This document shows positions 62,837 to 64,000 of a DNA stretch of 64,000 bases, one piece after another. A program made the position numbers and the translations under genes. Under the pieces are notes generated by a model. That model was not told the origin of the DNA. It worked only from the letters and a program-made list of their open reading frames with translations, and did no database searches. Origin of the DNA: an uncultured Maribacter sp. (GTDB taxonomy: Bacteria; Bacteroidota; Bacteroidia; Flavobacteriales; Flavobacteriaceae); NCBI RefSeq assembly GCF_947500985.1, contig NZ_CANMTX010000003.1, forward strand, positions 310,001-374,000, in the 5' to 3' direction. Numbering within the stretch: the first letter of the stretch is position 1; the number at the start of each line of letters is the position of its first letter.

Positions 62837-64000
62837 TTAATTAACAGGTAAATAAATGACAAAAGTAGAACCTTTGTCTTTCTTGCCAATAGCATGAATA
62901 TAACCATTATGTTTTTCAACTATCTTTTTACAAATGGAGAGTCCGATACCTGTACCAGAATATTCGGTTTTGGAATGTAGCCTTTGAAACACCTCAAATA
63001 TATTACTAGCAAATTCGGGTTCAAAGCCAATACCATTATCTGCAAATGAGATTTTATAATAGTATTCTGTAGTCTTACTAAAGTTTTCTACAATTTCTGA
63101 ATTTCGTACCTTTTTAGAGCTAATGACTATTTTGGGAGCTACATCTTTTTTGCTATACTTTATAGAATTACTAATAAGGTTCGTACAAAGTTGTTCGATT
63201 TTAAAAGGTATACCCAGAATAACAGGCAAATTCTCGTAAGAAATAGAAGTACCGGTATCTTTAATGAGTTGCGATAATTCATCTTCAATTTTCCCTATAA
63301 TTTCACCCAAAGAAATATTTTCGAATTTTGAATTAACCTTATCTATTCTTGAATAGGAAAGTAAATTCTGTATCAATTCTCGCATTCTAAACGTACCATC
63401 TTTAATCTTTCCAAAATAATTTTGAATACTGGCAGGCATGTTCTTTTCATCATCGTCTTCTATTCGAGAAATAAACATTTGAATTTTGCGTAAAGGCTCT
63501 TGCAAATCATGACTAGCTACTCTATTAAAAGATTCTAGCTCTTCATTACTAAGCTTCAATTTCTCATAACTATCAATAAGTGCTCTATCTTTTTCTACAC
63601 GGCTAGTAATATCTTGCACAATACCCACCGATACAGGTCTATTGTCTATTTCAACATATTTTCCTTTTAAATCTAAATGCCTTACGCCTTTCGTCTTGGT
63701 AAAAACACGGTATGCAAAAACGGTAGATGCACCTTTCTCTTCTACATTGGCACCTATTGACTCAAATATGGCAATATCATCTGGATGCACAAATTCTTTG
63801 TAAGAGCTAAAAGTAACCTCAAAGCTATTGGGCTCAACCCCAAGAATTCTATAAAAGTTATCAGAAACCGTTGCTGTACCATCATCTAAATACCAAATAA
63901 AACTACCTACACCCGCTACATTTTCAGCCTCTTTAAAAATGGTGTTTTGAAGGCTTAAGTCTTCATTCAGTTTTTTGAGCTCTTCTTCAGCTTTTTTAAT
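62837..64000 (-). CDS. PAS-domain sensor histidine kinase, 5' end outside the window
   Basis: The frame stays open past the GTG at 63790 to the right edge, so only the C-terminal 387 residues are seen. A coiled start (KKAEEELKKLNEDLSLQ) and a PAS domain (GVGSFIWYLDDGTATVSDNF, then YRILGVEP and VHPDDIAIF) are followed by a HisKA dimerisation domain with the phospho-His in VASHDLQEPLRKI. The ATPase domain follows, with N-box NLISNSIKYS, G1 DNGIGFEP and G2 GTGIGLSICKKI. No receiver or membrane helix is visible in this part. Cognate regulator unknown. It is a hybrid-type-like cytosolic PAS kinase of common flavobacterial form. Confidence 0.9.
   Translation of the reverse strand: MKKAEEELKKLNEDLSLQNTIFKEAENVAGVGSFIWYLDDGTATVSDNFYRILGVEPNSFEVTFSSYKEFVHPDDIAIFESIGANVEEKGASTVFAYRVFTKTKGVRHLDLKGKYVEIDNRPVSVGIVQDITSRVEKDRALIDSYEKLKLSNEELESFNRVASHDLQEPLRKIQMFISRIEDDDEKNMPASIQNYFGKIKDGTFRMRELIQNLLSYSRIDKVNSKFENISLGEIIGKIEDELSQLIKDTGTSISYENLPVILGIPFKIEQLCTNLISNSIKYSKKDVAPKIVISSKKVRNSEIVENFSKTTEYYYKISFADNGIGFEPEFASNIFEVFQRLHSKTEYSGTGIGLSICKKIVEKHNGYIHAIGKKDKGSTFVIYLPVN

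Overview
The window is chromosomal DNA of a low-GC, probably marine member of the Flavobacteriaceae (Bacteroidota). This rests on two proteins with type-B type IX secretion (T9SS) C-terminal domains, a fused SecDF, a short archaeal/eukaryotic-type prolyl-tRNA synthetase, many small lipoproteins and SusC/OmpA/FadL-like outer-membrane proteins, and promoters with the Bacteroidota -7 element TAnnTTTG. The genus is inference; a Maribacter/Zobellia-like organism would fit. No prophage, IS element, transposase, CRISPR array or rRNA operon was seen.

Layout. 1-10 kb: an unknown gene cut by the left edge, a membrane protein, rpsT, two identical tRNA-Glu genes, proS, a Trp/Gly/Asn- and Ser/Arg-rich lipoprotein with a FadL-like porin, and two paralogous T9SS type-B secreted proteins. 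10-20 kb: folE-cysS, an AraC regulator divergent from aldehyde dehydrogenase-DUF779, yidD, lgt, a DUF192 lipoprotein, an acetyltransferase overlapping an unusual tandem ABC ATPase, and a small outer-membrane barrel gene split by a frameshift in its signal peptide. 20-31 kb: secDF with a small secreted neighbour, mdh, a lipocalin-like lipoprotein, an outer-membrane protein, gyrB, an intergenic region with DnaA-box-like 9-mers, a CsbD protein and asnB. 31-43 kb: DUF2911, a lipoprotein amidohydrolase, a DUF885 lipoprotein, a NYN-LOTUS protein, an OmpA-family protein, and an operon of a 1005-residue TPR protein with a plugless beta-barrel, divergent from ftsE.

43-58 kb is the most accessory-looking part. 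It holds a DUF3800 gene between ftsE and an amidohydrolase, two GH63-like glycosidase paralogs about 10 kb apart, and a PLP enzyme-DUF1611-dipeptide epimerase operon. That operon resembles the DgcN/DgcA D-glutamate pathway and is divergent from a class A beta-lactamase-like serine hydrolase. A nucleotide-carrier-like transporter fused to HEAT repeats follows. 58-64 kb: a VOC protein, a thioredoxin reductase-like flavoprotein divergent from a Fur-family regulator with two near-identical 24-bp operators between them, an APC permease operon, a GNAT protein and a PAS histidine kinase cut by the right edge.

The best leads are the frameshift sitting exactly on a U UUU UUA slippery heptamer, the paired operators of the Fur-like regulator, the D-amino-acid/peptidoglycan-peptide operon, the NTT-HEAT transporter, the DUF3800 protein and the DnaA-box cluster upstream of gyrB. 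All identifications come from reading sequence and motifs; no database search was run.
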